A DNA stretch of 64,000 nt from Azoarcus sp. TTM-91 (GTDB taxonomy: Bacteria > Pseudomonadota > Gammaproteobacteria > Burkholderiales > Rhodocyclaceae), in assembly GCF_012911025.1 (NCBI RefSeq), contig NZ_WUEI01000017.1, forward strand, positions 1 through 64,000, in the 5' to 3' direction. Within the stretch, counting starts at the first letter, position 1. Each line of letters begins with the position of its first letter. Of the stretch, positions 45,397 through 55,607 are shown piece by piece. A program made the position numbers and the translations under genes. The notes beneath the pieces were generated by a model, which ran no database searches, was not told the origin of the DNA, and saw nothing but the letters and a program-made list of their open reading frames with translations.

Positions 45397-46608
45397 ATGT
45401 CCCGGTCAGCATCTTCTTCGTCCTCTTCCCTCAAGCGTGGTGTCGCCCTCGGGCTCGGTGTGCTGGCCATTGGCGGTCTGGCGTGGTTCTTCATGCGCGG
45501 GCAGGGCGGCGCGGCGGACCAGCCGGCGGTGAACCCGTGGAATGCGCCGGTGCCGGTGCGGGTGGTGCCGGCGGAGGCGGGCAAGCTCGCCCTGCGCCTG
45601 CGCGCCATCGGCACGGTGACGCCGATGGCGGCCGTCACCGTGCGCAGCCGGGTGGACGGCGAGCTGCTGAAGGTGGCCTTCGAGGAGGGCCAGATGGTGC
45701 AGAAGGGCGCGCTGCTGGCCGAGATCGATCCCTCGCTGTACCGGGTGCGCCTGGCCCAGGCCGAAGGCCAGCAACTGCAGAACAAGGCCCAGCTGAAGAA
45801 CGCGGAGAGCGAGCTGGCGCGCTACCAGACGCTGTTCGCCCAGGACTCCATCGCCCGCCAGCAGGTGGATACCCAAGAGGCGCTGGTCAACCAGCTGCGC
45901 GGCACCATCAAGGCCGACCAGGCGCAGGTGGACGATGCCCGGCTGCAGCTGCAATGGACGCGCATCGAGGCGCCCATCGCCGGCCGCCTCGGCCTCCGCC
46001 GGGTTGACCCCGGCAACCTGGTGTCCACCGGCGACACCGAGGGCCTGGTCACCATCACCCAGATGCGGCCGATCAGCGTGGTGTTCACCATTCCGGAACA
46101 CCAGCTCGGCGAGGTGCGGCAGGAACTGCGCGCCGGCCATGCGCTGACGGTGGAGGCACGCGACCGCGACGACCGCCTGAGCCTGGCGCAGGGCGTGCTG
46201 CGCACGGTGGACAACCAAATCGACGTCGCCACCGGCACGGTGAAGCTGAAGGCCGAGTTCGCCAACGGCGACGAAGCGCTGTTCCCCAACCAGTTCGTCA
46301 ACATCCGGCTGGACGTGCGCCGGGTGGACGCGGCGGTGACGATCCCGCTGGACGCGGTGCAGTTCGGCTCCAAGGGCAGCTACGTGTATGTGATCAGCGA
46401 GGGCAAGGCCCACATCCGGCCGCTGAAGCTGGGTGCCGGCGACGGCGACCGGGTGGTGGTGGAGCAGGGCCTGCAGGCGGGCGAGCAGGTGGTGCTGGAA
46501 GGCCTGGACCGGCTGCGCGACGGCCGCCAAGTGATCGTGGTGGAGGCCGATGCGGCGGCGCCGGGCCTGCCTGGCCACGGCGCCCCGGCCGCCGCTGCCG
46601 GCGGCTGA
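45397..46608 (+). CDS. mdtA: MdtA-like RND efflux adaptor
   Basis: The 403-residue adaptor has a Ser-rich start and membrane anchor (residues about 14-32), then the lipoyl/hairpin/barrel order: [20 protein letters not shown], a long alpha-hairpin with [40 protein letters not shown], and [13 protein letters not shown]. The sequence matches MdtA of the MdtABC group more than MexA. The frame opens at 45328, but the ATG at 45397 with GGA nearby gives the normal start. It leads a four-gene operon with two pump subunits and a channel. Confidence 0.9.
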   Translation: MSRSASSSSSSLKRGVALGLGVLAIGGLAWFFMRGQGGAADQPAVNPWNAPVPVRVVPAEAGKLALRLRAIGTVTPMAAVTVRSRVDGELLKVAFEEGQMVQKGALLAEIDPSLYRVRLAQAEGQQLQNKAQLKNAESELARYQTLFAQDSIARQQVDTQEALVNQLRGTIKADQAQVDDARLQLQWTRIEAPIAGRLGLRRVDPGNLVSTGDTEGLVTITQMRPISVVFTIPEHQLGEVRQELRAGHALTVEARDRDDRLSLAQGVLRTVDNQIDVATGTVKLKAEFANGDEALFPNQFVNIRLDVRRVDAAVTIPLDAVQFGSKGSYVYVISEGKAHIRPLKLGAGDGDRVVVEQGLQAGEQVVLEGLDRLRDGRQVIVVEADAAAPGLPGHGAPAAAAGG

Positions 46609-46612
46609 TGCG

Positions 46613-49600
46613 ATGAGCCTGTCCCGCCCCTTCATCCACCGGCCGGTGGCGACCTCGCTGCTGATGCTCGCCCTGGTGGTCGCCGGCCTGCTCGCCTGGC
46701 GCATGCTGCCGGTTGCGGCGCTGCCGCAGGTGGATTACCCCATCATCCAGGTGTTCACCTTCCATCCCGGCGCCGGGCCGGAAGTGACCGCCCGCACCAT
46801 CACCGCGCCGCTGGAGCGGCGCCTGGGCCAGATTCCCGGCCTCAAGCAGATGAGCTCCACCAGCTCCGGCGGTGCTTCGGTGATCACGCTGCAGTTCGGC
46901 CTCACGGTGGAACTGGGCGTGGCCGAGCAGGAAGTGCAGGCGGCGATCAACGCCGCCTCCAGCCTGCTGCCCGGCGATTTGCCGACGCCGCCCATCTACC
47001 GCAAGGTGAATCCGGCGGATGCACCCATCCTCACCCTGGCGGTGTCCTCCGCCGCGCTGCCGCTGCCCGAGGTGTACGACCTGGTGGACACCCGGGTGGC
47101 GCAGAAATTGGCCCAACTGCCGGGCGTCGGCATGGTCAGCCTGGCCGGCGGCCAGCGGCCGGCCATCCGGGTGCAGGTCAACCCGCAGGCGCTGGCGGCG
47201 CACAAGCTCACGCTGGAGCAGGTGCGCAGCGCCATCGCCGCCGCCAACTCCAGCCAGCCCAAGGGCAGCCTGGATGGCCCGCACCGCTACGTCATGGTGG
47301 AGGCCAACGACCAGATCAAGTCGGTGGAGGAATACCGCCGCCTCATCGTCGCCTGGAGCAACGGCGCGCCGCTGCGCCTGGGCGACATCGCACGCATCGA
47401 GGATGGCGCCGAGGACCGCTTCCTCGCCGCCTGGGCTGGCTACTGCCAGCCCACCGCCGGCGCGCCGGCCGGCGTGGGCGGCGATTGCGGCAGCGACGCC
47501 ACGACGCCGGCGCAGGTACCGGCGGTGCTGGTGAACATCCAGCGCCAGCCGGGCGCCAACGTCATCGACGTCGCCGACCGGGTGCGCGCGCTGCTGCCGC
47601 AACTCACCGCCACGCTGCCGGCTGCGGTAGACGTGGCGGTGCTCACCGACCGCACGCTGTCCATCCGCGCCTCGGTGCGCGACGTGCAGAAGGAGCTGGT
47701 GTTCGCGGTGGCGCTGGTGGTCATGGTCACCTTCCTGTTCCTGCGCAACCTGCCGGCCACGCTGATTCCCAGCGTGGCGGTGCCGCTGTCGCTGGTGGGC
47801 ACCTTCGGTGTCATGTATCTCGCCGGCTTCTCGGTGAACAACCTCAGCCTGATGGCGCTCACCATCGCCACCGGCTTCGTCGTGGACGACGCCATCGTCA
47901 TGCTGGAGAACATCGCCCGCCACCGCGAGATGGGCGAGTCGCCGATGCAGGCGGCGCTCAAGGGCGCGGCTGAGATCGGCTTCACCCTGGTGTCGCTCAC
48001 CGTGTCGCTGATCGCGGTGCTGATCCCGCTGCTGTTCATGGGCGACGTCGTCGGCCGCCTGTTCCATGAGTTCGCGGTGACGCTGGCGGTGGCCATTCTC
48101 ATCTCGCTGGTGGTGTCGCTGACGCTGACGCCGATGATGGGCGCCCGCATGCTGCGCGACGAGCCGGCGCACCACGGCCAGGGCTTCCTCGACGGCGTCA
48201 TCGAGCGCTACGGCCGCTGGCTGGACTGGGTGCTGGCGCGCCAGACCGCCGCGCTGCTGGTGACGCTGGCCACGCTGGCGCTCACCGCGCTGCTCTATGT
48301 CACCGTGCCCAAGGGCTTCTTCCCGGTGCAGGACAGCGGCGTGATCCAGGTGGTGACCGAGGCGCCGCAGACCATCTCCTTCGGCGCCATGGCCGAGCGC
48401 CAGCAGGCGCTGGCGGCCATCGCGCTGGCCGACCCGGATGTCGCCAGCCTGTCGTCCTTCATCGGCGTGGACGGCAGCAACAGCACGCTGAACAGTGGCC
48501 GCATGCTGATCAACCTGAGGCCGCACGGCAGCCGCGGCGCGGATGCCAGCACCATCGTGCGCCGGCTGGGCGCCGCGCTGCGCCAGGTGCCGGGCATCAC
48601 CGCCTGGCTGCAGCCGGTGCAGGAGCTGTCCATCGAAGACCGGGTGAGCCGCACCCAGTACCAGTTCACCCTGTCCACCCCGGACGAGGAGGAACTGGCC
48701 GAGTGGGTGGCGCGCACGGTGGCGGCGCTGGGTGAGCGGCCGGAGCTGGCGGATGTCGCCTCCGACCTGCAGCGCAGCGGCCTGCAGGCGCATGTGGAGA
48801 TAGACCGCGAGGCCACCGCCCGGCTGGGCGTCAGCGCGGCGGACGTGATCGCCGCGCTGCACACCGCCTTCGGCCAGCGCCAGATCGCCACCCTGTTCAC
48901 CCAGGCCAACCAGTACCGCATCGTGCTGGAGGTGGACCCGGACCATGCCCTGGGGCTGGCGGCGCTGGAGAGCACCTATGTGCCCACCGGCAGCGGCGGG
49001 CCGGTGCCGCTTTCCACCGTGGCGCGCATCACCCAGCGGCCGGCGGTGCTGTCGCTGTCGCACCAGGGCCAGTTCCCGGCCGCCACCGTGTCCTTCAACC
49101 TCGCCGCCGGCGCTTCGCTGGGCCAGGCGGTGGAGGGCATAGAGGCGACGATGCGCCGGATCGGTTTGCCGCCGGCGGTGGAGATGACCTTCCAGGGCGC
49201 GGCCGAAGCCTTCCGCGCTTCGCTGTCCAACACCCTGTGGCTGATCCTGGCGGCGGTGGTGGTGATGTACATCGTGCTCGGCGTGCTCTACGAGAGCGTG
49301 ATCCACCCGGTCACCATCCTGTCCACGCTGCCCTCGGCCACCGTGGGCGCGCTGCTGGCGCTGCACCTGTCCGGCCGGCCGCTGGACCTGGTGGCGGTGA
49401 TCGGCATCGTGCTGCTGATCGGCCTGGTGAAGAAGAACGGCATCATGATGGTGGACTTCGCCCTGGATGCGCAGCGCCGCCTGGGCCTGAGCCCGCGCGA
49501 GGCGATCCACCGCGCAGCGCTGCTGCGCTTCCGCCCCATCCTGATGACCACGCTGGCTGCCCTGGTCGGCGCGCTGCCGCTGATGCTGGCCGGCGGCTCC

Positions 49601-49759
49601 GGTGCCGAGCTGCGCCAGCCGCTGGGCATCGTCATGGTCGGCGGCCTGCTGCTGAGCCAGGTGCTGACGCTGTTCACCACGCCGGTGGTCTATCTGTTCT
49701 TCGACCGCCTGGTGCGCCGCCGGCAGGCGGCGCCGGCCGTGGGCGCCGGACCGGCATGA
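46613..49759 (+). CDS. mdtB: MdtB-like RND pump subunit
   Basis: At 1048 residues this is a full-length HAE1 pump of the MdtB type. The start [28 protein letters not shown] is typical. Proton-relay residues are D425/D426 in [11 protein letters not shown] and the lysine pair K940/K941 in [15 protein letters not shown]. Near residues 275-305 there is a short extra loop with two Cys ([20 protein letters not shown]) that other MdtB proteins I know do not have. MdtB and MdtC form a heterotrimer. The ATG at 46613 is 5 bp past the mdtA stop; the stop overlaps mdtC. Confidence 0.93.
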   Translation: MSLSRPFIHRPVATSLLMLALVVAGLLAWRMLPVAALPQVDYPIIQVFTFHPGAGPEVTARTITAPLERRLGQIPGLKQMSSTSSGGASVITLQFGLTVELGVAEQEVQAAINAASSLLPGDLPTPPIYRKVNPADAPILTLAVSSAALPLPEVYDLVDTRVAQKLAQLPGVGMVSLAGGQRPAIRVQVNPQALAAHKLTLEQVRSAIAAANSSQPKGSLDGPHRYVMVEANDQIKSVEEYRRLIVAWSNGAPLRLGDIARIEDGAEDRFLAAWAGYCQPTAGAPAGVGGDCGSDATTPAQVPAVLVNIQRQPGANVIDVADRVRALLPQLTATLPAAVDVAVLTDRTLSIRASVRDVQKELVFAVALVVMVTFLFLRNLPATLIPSVAVPLSLVGTFGVMYLAGFSVNNLSLMALTIATGFVVDDAIVMLENIARHREMGESPMQAALKGAAEIGFTLVSLTVSLIAVLIPLLFMGDVVGRLFHEFAVTLAVAILISLVVSLTLTPMMGARMLRDEPAHHGQGFLDGVIERYGRWLDWVLARQTAALLVTLATLALTALLYVTVPKGFFPVQDSGVIQVVTEAPQTISFGAMAERQQALAAIALADPDVASLSSFIGVDGSNSTLNSGRMLINLRPHGSRGADASTIVRRLGAALRQVPGITAWLQPVQELSIEDRVSRTQYQFTLSTPDEEELAEWVARTVAALGERPELADVASDLQRSGLQAHVEIDREATARLGVSAADVIAALHTAFGQRQIATLFTQANQYRIVLEVDPDHALGLAALESTYVPTGSGGPVPLSTVARITQRPAVLSLSHQGQFPAATVSFNLAAGASLGQAVEGIEATMRRIGLPPAVEMTFQGAAEAFRASLSNTLWLILAAVVVMYIVLGVLYESVIHPVTILSTLPSATVGALLALHLSGRPLDLVAVIGIVLLIGLVKKNGIMMVDFALDAQRRLGLSPREAIHRAALLRFRPILMTTLAALVGALPLMLAGGSGAELRQPLGIVMVGGLLLSQVLTLFTTPVVYLFFDRLVRRRQAAPAVGAGPA

Positions 49760-52700
49760 ATCTCGCGCGTCTGTTCATCCGAAGGCCGATCGCCAGCTGC
49801 CTGCTCGCGCTGGCCTTGATGCTGGCCGGCCTGCTGGCCTACCGCATGCTGCCGGTGGCACCGCTGCCGGAGGTGGAGTTTCCCTCCATCCAGGTGACCG
49901 CCTCGCTGCCGGGCGCCAGCCCGGAGAGCATGGCGGCGACGGTGGCGACGCCGCTGGAGCGGGCGCTGGGCAGCATCGCCGGCATCACCGAGATCAGCTC
50001 ATCCAGCTCGCAGGGGGCGACCACCGTGCGGCTGCGCTTCGATCTCGACCGCGACATCGACGAAGCGGCGCGCGACGTGCAGGCGGCGATCAACGCCTCG
50101 CGTGGGCAGCTGCCCTCCGGCATGCCGGGAAACCCCAGCTACCGCAAGGTGAATTCCTCCCAGGCGCCCATCATGGTGCTGGCGCTGTCCTCGCCCAACC
50201 TGGCGCCGGGCCGGCTGTACGACCTGGCGTCCACCATCCTGGCGCAGAAGATCGCCCAGATCGAAGGCGTGGGCGAAGTCAGCGTTGGCGGCAGCGCGCT
50301 GCCGGCGGTGCGGGTGCAGCTCAACCCCGGCGCGCTGGCCCACCACGGCCTGGCGCTGGATGAGGTGCGCAGCGCCATCAGCGATGCGAACGCGCTGCTG
50401 CCGCTGGGCGTGGTGGAGGAGGGCGACAGGCAGTGGCGGCTGGAGAGCGGCCGCACACTGCGCGACGCCGCCGACTACCGCGGCCTCATCGTGCGTTACC
50501 GCGACGGCGCCGCGGTGCGGCTGCAGGACGTGGCGGCGGTGAGCGACAGCGTGGAGAACCGCTACAACAGCGGCTTCCACAACGACAGCCCGGCGGTGCT
50601 GCTGCAGGTGTTCCGCCAGCCCAACGCCAACATCGTGGCCACGGTGGATGCCATCCACGCCCAGCTGCCGACGCTGAAGGCGCTGCTGCCGGAGGACACC
50701 GGCCTCACAGTGGTGGTGGACCGCACGCCCGGCATACGCGCCACGCTGGACGAGGCCAGGCTGACGCTGCTGATCGCGGTGGTGCTGGTGATCGGCGTGG
50801 TGTGGGTCTTCCTCGGCGATCTGCGCTCGGCGCTGATTCCCAGCCTGGCGGTGCCGGTGTCGCTGATCGGCGCCTTCATCGTCATGTACTTCCAGGGCTT
50901 CTCGCTGAACAACCTGTCGCTGATGGCGCTCATCGTCGCCGCCGGCCTGGTGGTGGATGACGCCATCGTGGTGCTGGAGAACATCGAGCGCCACATCGCG
51001 AACGGCATGCGACCCTACCGCGCGGCGCTGAAGGGAGCGAGCGAGGTCGGCTTCACCCTGCTGGCGATGAATGTGTCGCTGGTGGTGGTCTTCCTCTCCA
51101 CCCTGTTCATGGGCGGCATCGTCGAGCGCCTGTTCCGCGAGTTCACCATCACCCTGGCGGCGGCCATCCTGGTATCGCTGGCAGTGTCGGTGACGCTCAC
51201 GCCCAGTCTGTGCGCCCACCTGCTGCGGGCGCGCGAGGCGCGGCCGCCGGGCCGGCTGGCCGCCTTCAGCGCCCGCCTGTTCGAGCGCATGCACCACGGC
51301 TACGCGCTGAGCCTGGCCTGGGCGCTGCGCCACTGCACGCTGCTGCTGGTGTTGCTGGTGGGCGTCATCGCCTTCACTGTCCATCTCTACATCGCCATCC
51401 CCAAGGGCATGCTGCCGGAGCAGGACACCGGCCAGCTGCGAGGCTTCGCCCGCGGTGACGACGGCTTCTCCTTCCAGGTGATGCAGCCCAAGGCGGACAT
51501 CTTCCGCCGCCACCTGCTGGCCGACCCGGCGGTGGCCGACGTGGTCGGCACCGCCGGCAACAACGGCGCCGCCAACGTCTGGATGATGGTGCGGCTCAAG
51601 CCTTGGGCGGAGCGCGGCGGGGTGAGCGCACGCGAGGTCATAGACCGCCTGCGCGCCACCGCGCCGCCGGTGCCGGGCGGCATGCTCTTCCTCAGCGTGG
51701 ACCAGGACATCCAGCTGGGCTCGGCGCTGAACTCCAGCGAGCGCGAGGTGCTGCTGCTGGCGGCCGACACCGGGCCGCTCAAGCAATGGGCGCTGCGCCT
51801 GGCCGAGGCCATGCGCACGCTGCCGGAACTGGTGGATGTGGACAGCTTCGGCGACGAGGCCACCCAGCAGGTCACCATAGACATAGACCGCGAGGCGGCG
51901 CGGCGGCTGGGTGTGGATCTGCAGACCATCAGCAGCGTGCTCAACAACTCCTTCTCCCAGCGCCAGGTGGCCACGCTGTACGACCGCCTGAACCAGTACC
52001 GGGTGGTGATGGAGCTGGACCCGCGTTACACCCAGAGCGTCAGCGTGCTGGACGAGATCCAGATCATCACCGCCGACGGCAGCCGCATCCCGCTGTCGGC
52101 GGTGGCCAGCTACCGCAACAGCCTGGCGGGAGACCGCGTCTACCACCAGGCGCAGTTCGCCGCCTTCGGTATCGAGTACTCGCTGGCGCCCGGGGTGTCG
52201 GCCGAGCAGGCGACCCAGGCGATCAACGATGCCTTCACCCGGCTGATGCCGCCCACCGCGGTGCATCTGCGCCACGGCGGCCAGACGGGCAACTTGCAGG
52301 CCACGCTGAGCGCCCAGCCCTGGCTCATCCTCGGCATCCTGGTCACGGTGTATTTCGTGCTCGGCATCCTCTACGAGAGCACGCTGCACCCGCTCACCAT
52401 CCTGTCCACCCTGCCTTCGGCCGGCATCGGCGCGCTGCTGGCGCTGATGGCCTCCGGCACCGAGTTCAGCCTGATCGCGCTGCTCGGCCTGTTCCTGCTG
52501 ATCGGCATGGTGATGAAGAACGCCATCCTGATGATCGACTTCGCGCTGGAAGGCGAGCGCCGCCTCGGCCTCAGCCCGCGCGAAGCCATACAGCGCGCCG
52601 CGCTGCTGCGGCTGCGGCCCATCCTGATGACCAACCTGGCCGCGCTGCTGGGCGCGCTGCCGCTGGTGCTGGGCATGGGCGAGGGCTCGGAGCTGCGCCG

Positions 52701-52836
52701 TCCGCTGGGCATCGCCATCGTCGGCGGGCTGGCGGTCAGCCAGTTGCTCACCCTCTACACCACGCCGGCCGTCTACCTGGTGCTGGACCGCCTGCGGCTG
52801 CGCTTCGTCCGCCGCCGCGCCGAGGCCGGCGCCTGA
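49756..52836 (+). CDS. mdtC: MdtC-like RND pump subunit
   Basis: The 1026-residue partner subunit starts [32 protein letters not shown]. Proton-relay residues are D401/D402 in [16 protein letters not shown] and K921 in [16 protein letters not shown]. It overlaps mdtB by 4 bp (ATGA), fitting stoichiometric co-production of the MdtB/MdtC heterotrimer. E. coli MdtABC exports bile salts and novobiocin; whether that holds here is unknown. The outer-membrane channel gene follows after 26 bp. Confidence 0.93.
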   Translation: MNLARLFIRRPIASCLLALALMLAGLLAYRMLPVAPLPEVEFPSIQVTASLPGASPESMAATVATPLERALGSIAGITEISSSSSQGATTVRLRFDLDRDIDEAARDVQAAINASRGQLPSGMPGNPSYRKVNSSQAPIMVLALSSPNLAPGRLYDLASTILAQKIAQIEGVGEVSVGGSALPAVRVQLNPGALAHHGLALDEVRSAISDANALLPLGVVEEGDRQWRLESGRTLRDAADYRGLIVRYRDGAAVRLQDVAAVSDSVENRYNSGFHNDSPAVLLQVFRQPNANIVATVDAIHAQLPTLKALLPEDTGLTVVVDRTPGIRATLDEARLTLLIAVVLVIGVVWVFLGDLRSALIPSLAVPVSLIGAFIVMYFQGFSLNNLSLMALIVAAGLVVDDAIVVLENIERHIANGMRPYRAALKGASEVGFTLLAMNVSLVVVFLSTLFMGGIVERLFREFTITLAAAILVSLAVSVTLTPSLCAHLLRAREARPPGRLAAFSARLFERMHHGYALSLAWALRHCTLLLVLLVGVIAFTVHLYIAIPKGMLPEQDTGQLRGFARGDDGFSFQVMQPKADIFRRHLLADPAVADVVGTAGNNGAANVWMMVRLKPWAERGGVSAREVIDRLRATAPPVPGGMLFLSVDQDIQLGSALNSSEREVLLLAADTGPLKQWALRLAEAMRTLPELVDVDSFGDEATQQVTIDIDREAARRLGVDLQTISSVLNNSFSQRQVATLYDRLNQYRVVMELDPRYTQSVSVLDEIQIITADGSRIPLSAVASYRNSLAGDRVYHQAQFAAFGIEYSLAPGVSAEQATQAINDAFTRLMPPTAVHLRHGGQTGNLQATLSAQPWLILGILVTVYFVLGILYESTLHPLTILSTLPSAGIGALLALMASGTEFSLIALLGLFLLIGMVMKNAILMIDFALEGERRLGLSPREAIQRAALLRLRPILMTNLAALLGALPLVLGMGEGSELRRPLGIAIVGGLAVSQLLTLYTTPAVYLVLDRLRLRFVRRRAEAGA

Positions 52837-52862
52837 TTCTTCCCTCTTCCCCTGGCCGCACG

Positions 52863-54278
52863 ATGTCCCGTATGCCCTCGAACCTCTCCCACCCCTTGCT
52901 CGCCGTGATGGCGGCCTGCGGCCTTTCCGCCTGCGCGGTCGGCCCGGATTACCGCCAGCCCGAACTCGCCACCCTCCCGGGCAGCTTCAAGCACGAAGCC
53001 GGCTGGCAGACGGTGCAGCCGCGGGAGGGCCAGGCGGCAGCCGACGAGAACGCACCCTGGTGGCAGCCCTTTGCCGACCCGACGCTGGACGCGCTGCTGC
53101 GCGAGCTGGCGGCGGCCAGCCCGGGCGTGGCCCAGGCGGAAGCCCGCTATCGCCAGGCCCAGGCGGCCCTGCGCGCCACCCGCGCCGCTTTCTCGCCCAC
53201 CGTGGGCGCGAGTGCGGGCGCCCGCCGCAGCGGCAGCGATGCGAGCATCGCCAATGCGCTGACGCTGGACCTGAGCGCGAGCTGGACGCCGGACCTCTGG
53301 GGCCGGCTGCGACGCGAGGCCGAAGCCGGCCGCGCCGAACTGCAGGCTTCTGCTGCCGACCTCGCCGCGTTGCGCCTGTCGCTGCAGGCCACGCTGGCGC
53401 AGAACTACATCCGCCTGCGCATCTTCGACCTCCAGCGCGAGCTGCTGGCGCAGACCGAGCAGGCCTACCTGCGCTCGCTGGAGCTGACGCGCAACCAGTA
53501 CGACGCCGGCTTCGCCGCGCGGGCCGACGTGGTGCAGGCGGAGGCGCAGCTGGAAAGCGTGCGCGCCGAACTGCTGGACCTGGCCGGCCAGCGTGCCACG
53601 GTGGAGAACGCGGTCGCTGTGCTCGCCGGCCGTCCGCCCTCCGCCCTGGCGCTCTCGGCCGACGGCAGCCTGCCGCAACTGCCGGCGGTGCCGCCGGCCA
53701 TGCCCGGCAGCCTGCTCACCCGCCGGCCGGACCTGGTGGTGGCCGAGCGCCGGGTGGCGGCGGCCAACGCCCGCATCGGTGTGGCCGAGGCCGCCTGGTT
53801 CCCCGAACTCACGCTCAGCCTGAGCGGCGGCTACCAGTCCGGCAGCCTGCGCAGTCTGCTGGATGCGCCCAGCCGGGTGTGGGCGCTGGGGCCGACGTTG
53901 GCCGCCACGCTGTTCGACGGCGGCGCCCGCTCCGCCGCGGTGGATCAGGCGGTGGCCGCCCATGAGGAAAGTGCCGCCGCCTGGCGCGAAGCGGTGCTGG
54001 CCGCGCTGCAGGAAACCGAGGATGCGCTGGCCCGCCTGCGTGCGCTGGAGGCGCTGGCGGCCCAGCAGGGCAGGGTGGTGGCGCTGGCGCAGGAGAACGA
54101 GCGCCTGGTGACCAACCGCTACCGCTCCGGCTTGGTCTCCTTCCTCGAAGTGGCGGTGGCGCAAAACACCACCCTGAGCGCCCGCCGCGCTGCGCTGGAC
54201 GTCACCCGGGACCGGCTGGAGGCCAGCGTGCAACTGGTGGCATCGCTGGGCGGCGGCTGGACGCAGTCGGTCGATTGA
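52863..54278 (+). CDS. Outer-membrane efflux lipoprotein (NodT/OprM family)
   Basis: The 471-residue channel has a lipoprotein signal with lipobox LSAC (Cys24) followed by AVGPDYRQPE, the common start of the NodT family. Two homologous halves follow, each with long coiled helices (QAEARYRQAQAALRATRAAF; QLESVRAELLDLAGQRATVENAVAVLAGRPP) and barrel strands, and RRPDLVVAERRVAAANARIGVAEAAWFPEL. It should form the trimeric exit duct for MdtABC and could also serve the RND pair at 17777-22008, which lacks its own. An ATG at 52872 is the alternative start. Confidence 0.93.
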   Translation: MSRMPSNLSHPLLAVMAACGLSACAVGPDYRQPELATLPGSFKHEAGWQTVQPREGQAAADENAPWWQPFADPTLDALLRELAAASPGVAQAEARYRQAQAALRATRAAFSPTVGASAGARRSGSDASIANALTLDLSASWTPDLWGRLRREAEAGRAELQASAADLAALRLSLQATLAQNYIRLRIFDLQRELLAQTEQAYLRSLELTRNQYDAGFAARADVVQAEAQLESVRAELLDLAGQRATVENAVAVLAGRPPSALALSADGSLPQLPAVPPAMPGSLLTRRPDLVVAERRVAAANARIGVAEAAWFPELTLSLSGGYQSGSLRSLLDAPSRVWALGPTLAATLFDGGARSAAVDQAVAAHEESAAAWREAVLAALQETEDALARLRALEALAAQQGRVVALAQENERLVTNRYRSGLVSFLEVAVAQNTTLSARRAALDVTRDRLEASVQLVASLGGGWTQSVD

Positions 54279-54464
54279 GGTTTTCGTGATCGGCTGGCGG
54301 CGGGGCAGGACGGTCGGACGCCCGGCGGCGGATCGGCCTGCTGGCTGGGTCGCGCGGCTGTGAATAGGCCGTGCTGTTAGGTTCGATTGGGCGGTGTCAT
54401 GGCTGGCGGGCTTTGGTTGCCCTCAGCCCCTGCTGATCGCTGACGATCCGGGCACTTCCCGCAT

Positions 54465-55493
54465 TCACCCAGCCGTCTGCCGCGCCGCCCGGGGGCTGTA
54501 GCCGAAGCAGCGCTTGAAGGCGGTGGCGAAGTTGTTGGCCGAGTTGTAGCCGGCGATTTCCGCCGCAACTGCCACGCTGGCGCCGCGGCGCAGCTCGCGA
54601 TAAGCCTTCTCCAGCCGCAGCTCCCGCAGCCGCTCGAATACCGTGCGGCCCCAGGCACGCTTGGCCAGGGCCTGCAGCGTGGTGGGATTGCTGCCGACCT
54701 GGCGGGCGATCTCGCTCATGTTCAATTCCCCGCTGTCGCTCTCCATCAGCAGTGCCTCCAGGCGGGCGAGGCGGCGGCGTTCGCTGCTGGTAAAGGTGTT
54801 GCCCGCAGAAGCCGTGCCATCGGTACTCACCGCTGTCAGCGCCTCTACCGCGAGCTCTATGCACTGCGCTTCCAGTCGCAGGCGCTGCAGGCCGGGCAGG
54901 TAGGGTGTCGGCTCCAGGATGGAGCAGGCCAGCGCGCGGACGCGGGCGGGCACCGTCCATTGTTGGTTGGCGAGGTGCTGGCGGGTGAAGGCGCGCAGCG
55001 TCGCATGGGCGGCGCATTCGTCGAAGCCGCCGCCGCTCTCCAGCCATTCGGGCGTCAGCGTCAGGCTGACCTTGCGTTCATCCCGGCCGCGCTGCCAGCG
55101 GCGGCTGAATTCCCCTTCTTCGGCGAGATTCACCAGCGCGCCCTGCGAGCGGGTGGCCGGGTCGGGGCTGCATGGGCCGAGCAGGAAGCGGTGCGGGCCG
55201 AAGGAGAGGTCGGTGGCGCCACCGACCACCACCACGATCTTGATCGCCGGATTCAGCGTGTTGCGGGTGCGCATGTCGTGCAGATCGTGGCCCGCGGCGG
55301 CATGCAGGATCAGGCCGGGGCGCAGCTGCAGGGTGTCGAAACGGCCTTGCAGCACCGGCTGCTGCGGGTCTGGCGCCACGTCCTCGAAGGTGTAGTTGCC
55401 GCCCAGCAGGTTGGCGGAGCGCACCAGATCGCTAGGCGTAACTCGACGTTCCTCGGCCAGGAAAAGTTTCCCGCTTGCTTTTCCCGCAGACAT
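54465..55493 (-). CDS. AraC/PchR-type transcriptional regulator
   Basis: The 342-residue protein has an N-terminal ligand-binding part without recognisable fold and a C-terminal AraC-type double helix-turn-helix (LNMSEIARQVGSNPTTLQALAKRAWGRTVFERLRELRLEKAYREL...VAEIAGYNSANNFATAFKRCFGYSPRAAR). Such regulators, like PchR, activate siderophore receptor genes when the ferric siderophore is present. The ATG at 55493 follows GGAGAAAGG and is preferred over a TTG at 55559, which would reach into the promoter region. It is divergent from the TonB receptor at 55608, its likely target. Confidence 0.9.
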   Translation of the reverse strand: MSAGKASGKLFLAEERRVTPSDLVRSANLLGGNYTFEDVAPDPQQPVLQGRFDTLQLRPGLILHAAAGHDLHDMRTRNTLNPAIKIVVVVGGATDLSFGPHRFLLGPCSPDPATRSQGALVNLAEEGEFSRRWQRGRDERKVSLTLTPEWLESGGGFDECAAHATLRAFTRQHLANQQWTVPARVRALACSILEPTPYLPGLQRLRLEAQCIELAVEALTAVSTDGTASAGNTFTSSERRRLARLEALLMESDSGELNMSEIARQVGSNPTTLQALAKRAWGRTVFERLRELRLEKAYRELRRGASVAVAAEIAGYNSANNFATAFKRCFGYSPRAARQTAG

Positions 55494-55519
55494 TTCCCTT
55501 TCTCCCGCAGAGATTACCC

Positions 55520-55538
55520 GTATGACCGGATGCCATAC
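55520..55538. promoter_or_regulatory. Palindrome in the divergent AraC/receptor promoter region
   Basis: GTATG-N9-CATAC is a perfect 5-bp-arm palindrome between the two divergent genes. It may be an operator for the AraC-type regulator. The arms are the same as NikR half-site ends but the spacing is wrong for NikR. Confidence 0.35.
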
Positions 55539-55556
55539 TTTCGGCTGTTTTAGAAA

Positions 55557-55571
55557 CAAGAATCATTCCTA
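55557..55571. promoter_or_regulatory. Candidate Fur box upstream of the third TonB receptor
   Basis: CAAGAAT-C-ATTCCTA matches the 7-1-7 Fur consensus TGAGAAT-N-ATTCTCA at 10 of 14 positions, with the centre AGAAT-C-ATTC intact. It lies 37 bp before the receptor start. Confidence 0.5.
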
Positions 55572-55607
55572 TTGTAGGGTTAATCAGCCTGTTCTGTGGA
55601 GAGTTCC

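Noticed and set aside
55520..55538. A second NikR operator
   Set aside because: The arms resemble NikR half-sites, but the spacer is 9 instead of 15-16 and the flanking genes concern siderophores.
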